Shown piece after piece: positions 62,838-64,000 of a stretch of 64,000 bases of DNA. Position 1 is the first letter of the stretch; each line of letters begins with the position of its first letter. The stretch is from JAFGJQ01 sp964495075 (GTDB lineage: Bacteria; Planctomycetota; Phycisphaerae; UBA1845), in the NCBI GenBank assembly GCA_964495075.1, contig CAZBUJ010000001.1, forward strand, positions 124,001-188,000, read 5' to 3'. The notes below the pieces were generated by a model. The model was not told the DNA's origin, ran no database searches, and saw nothing but the letters and a program-made list of their open reading frames with translations. A program made the translations under genes and the position numbers.

Positions 62838-64000
62838 ATGAAGATCATGTTGGTCGATCCGCCGGCCCGGAGCGACGACTACGACAAGGCCTATCCCAAC
62901 CTCGGCCTGTTGCAGTTGATCTCGTATCTGCGCGCCCACACCGACCTGCAAGACGACGACATCGTCTTCCTCGACCCGTTCCACACCATCGAGGATCACA
63001 TAGAGATCATCGCCCGCGAGCGGCCGGCCATCTACGGCATCAGCTTCGCGTTCCTCACCCAGCGGGTGGCGTACGAGACGATCAACCAGGTCAAGGCGCG
63101 GTTTCCGGAGGTGCTCGTGGTCGCGGGCGGCCCGCATCCGACCGCCGCCGCCCGCGAGGTCCTGGAAAAGACGCGGGCCGACCTCGTGGCCGTCGGCGAA
63201 GGCGAAACGCTGCTCGCCGAACTGGTCACGAAGGTGCAGGCCGGCGACCGCGACTTCCGCCGGACGACCGGCCTGATGCTGCGCGACGGCCACAGGATCG
63301 TCCAGACGCCGCCGCGAGCCACCATCGACGACGTCGATGCGTTGCCCTATCTCGCCTGGGAACGCATCGACTTCACGAAGTTCACCGGCCAGCATTACTG
63401 CAAGTCCGCTCGCCAGTCGTGCATCGTCATCAGTCGCGGCTGCCCGTTCCACTGCACGTTCTGCTCGTTGCCGGTCTGGCGCGTGTCGAAGCCGCACGTG
63501 CGCATGCGATCGCCGGCGAACATTGCCGGCGAGGTCGACTGGCTCTACCGGCTCGGGGTGCGCGAGATCAAGATCGTCTCCGACGAAATCAACACGACGC
63601 TGCCGTGGGCCAAAAAGGTCTGCCAGGCCATCATCGACCTCGGCCACAAGGACCTCTACTTCCAGAGCAACCTGCGGGCGTGGCCGGTGGACGATGAACT
63701 GGCGGGGCTCTTCCGCAAGATGAACATGTGGCTCGTCCACCTGGGCTGCGAAAGCGCGAACGACCGTGTGCTCAAGGGCATCGAGAAGCGGGTCACGCTG
63801 GCGCAGGTCGAGCACTGCCTCACGCTGCTGAAACGCCACGACGTGGGCGTGCTGCTGTTCATGATGGCGTTCAACCTGTGGGAAACGAAGGGCGAGCTGC
63901 GGTGGGAGAAGCCGCGCGAGGCGCTGCATTCGCTCGTGTGGTCGTGGAAGCAGTTCCTGCGCCGCCGGATCCGGTACATGACGTGGTCCATCGCCACCCC
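62838..64000 (+). CDS. B12-binding-domain radical SAM protein (partial, runs off window)
   Basis: At least 387 codons, open at the right edge. Start ATG 62838 with MKIMLVDPPAR; GGGGG about 8 nt upstream. N-terminal B12-binding Rossmann domain (LGLLQLISYLRAHT, YGISFAFLTQRVAYETI, VVAGGPHPTAAAREVL), without a visible DxHxxG cobalamin motif. The radical SAM core has the [4Fe-4S] motif CPFHCTFC (Cys202, 206, 209), preceded by IVISRGC. A TIM-barrel segment follows (EIKIVSDEINTTLPWAKKV, HLGCESANDRVLKGIEKR). Members methylate or rearrange diverse substrates; specificity cannot be told. No partner enzyme lies in the window. Confidence 0.9.
   Translation, partial: MKIMLVDPPARSDDYDKAYPNLGLLQLISYLRAHTDLQDDDIVFLDPFHTIEDHIEIIARERPAIYGISFAFLTQRVAYETINQVKARFPEVLVVAGGPHPTAAAREVLEKTRADLVAVGEGETLLAELVTKVQAGDRDFRRTTGLMLRDGHRIVQTPPRATIDDVDALPYLAWERIDFTKFTGQHYCKSARQSCIVISRGCPFHCTFCSLPVWRVSKPHVRMRSPANIAGEVDWLYRLGVREIKIVSDEINTTLPWAKKVCQAIIDLGHKDLYFQSNLRAWPVDDELAGLFRKMNMWLVHLGCESANDRVLKGIEKRVTLAQVEHCLTLLKRHDVGVLLFMMAFNLWETKGELRWEKPREALHSLVWSWKQFLRRRIRYMTWSIAT

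Overview
The window looks like GC-rich chromosomal DNA from an uncultured Planctomycetota bacterium, probably of the Phycisphaerae type. This is inferred from the mix of gene families, not from a marker gene. The evidence is secreted enzymes with C-terminal dockerin-like repeats, a PEP-CTERM protein, repeats of a six-cysteine 'GACC...WLGPDTTCDMC' module, an ECF sigma factor beside a transmembrane Ser/Thr kinase, Asn-Asp-rich lipoprotein linkers, and twin flagellins. A run of 100 N (25298-25397) inside a repeat gene marks a scaffold join, so this is a draft assembly.

Layout. 0-10.3 kb: secreted proteins on the plus strand, namely a subtilase with a dockerin, a PEP-CTERM protein, a GH9 glycosidase, and a GH15 glucoamylase-like protein with a dockerin. 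10.7-16.2 kb: protein quality control (tig, clpP, clpP), then an M28 peptidase and a hot-dog thioesterase. 16.3-22.1 kb: a tight five-gene plus-strand cassette encoding a PHP-like protein, an amphi-Trp protein, a PhoU+APH-kinase fusion, an ATP-grasp enzyme, and an HprK-related kinase carrying a second amphi-Trp domain. I read it as a variant of the biochemically uncharacterised 'GAK' type system. It is the best candidate here for an undescribed system. 22.2-23.6 kb: a lipoprotein hydrolase on the minus strand.

24.1-33.2 kb: a signalling and surface module. A giant Cys-rich repeat protein (minus, broken by the N gap) is divergent from an ECF sigma factor, a Ser/Thr kinase with TPRs, and a second Cys-rich repeat protein with a dockerin that overlaps the kinase by 4 nt. 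Next come a four-helix-bundle gene, two tandem ~207-nt hairpin repeats and tRNA-Pro(CGG). 34-38.1 kb: minus-strand dnaX-ybaB-recR-rpoN. dnaX contains a 10-A run whose slippage would give a short gamma-like product. 38.5-43.3 kb: a secreted cyclophilin and two near-duplicate flagellins with terminators and a shared upstream motif.

43.5-64 kb: recO, a PfkB/FruK-like kinase, a propeller-transglutaminase fusion, an S41-like lipoprotein, a LOG/SLOG protein, pilT with a PilB-like ATPase lacking the Walker A lysine, a CvpA-like membrane protein, a zinc-ribbon membrane protein, an M32 carboxypeptidase, a sugar transferase, glmS, rarA, a 5-formyl-THF cyclo-ligase, a LysM L,D-transpeptidase, and a B12-binding radical SAM protein running off the end.
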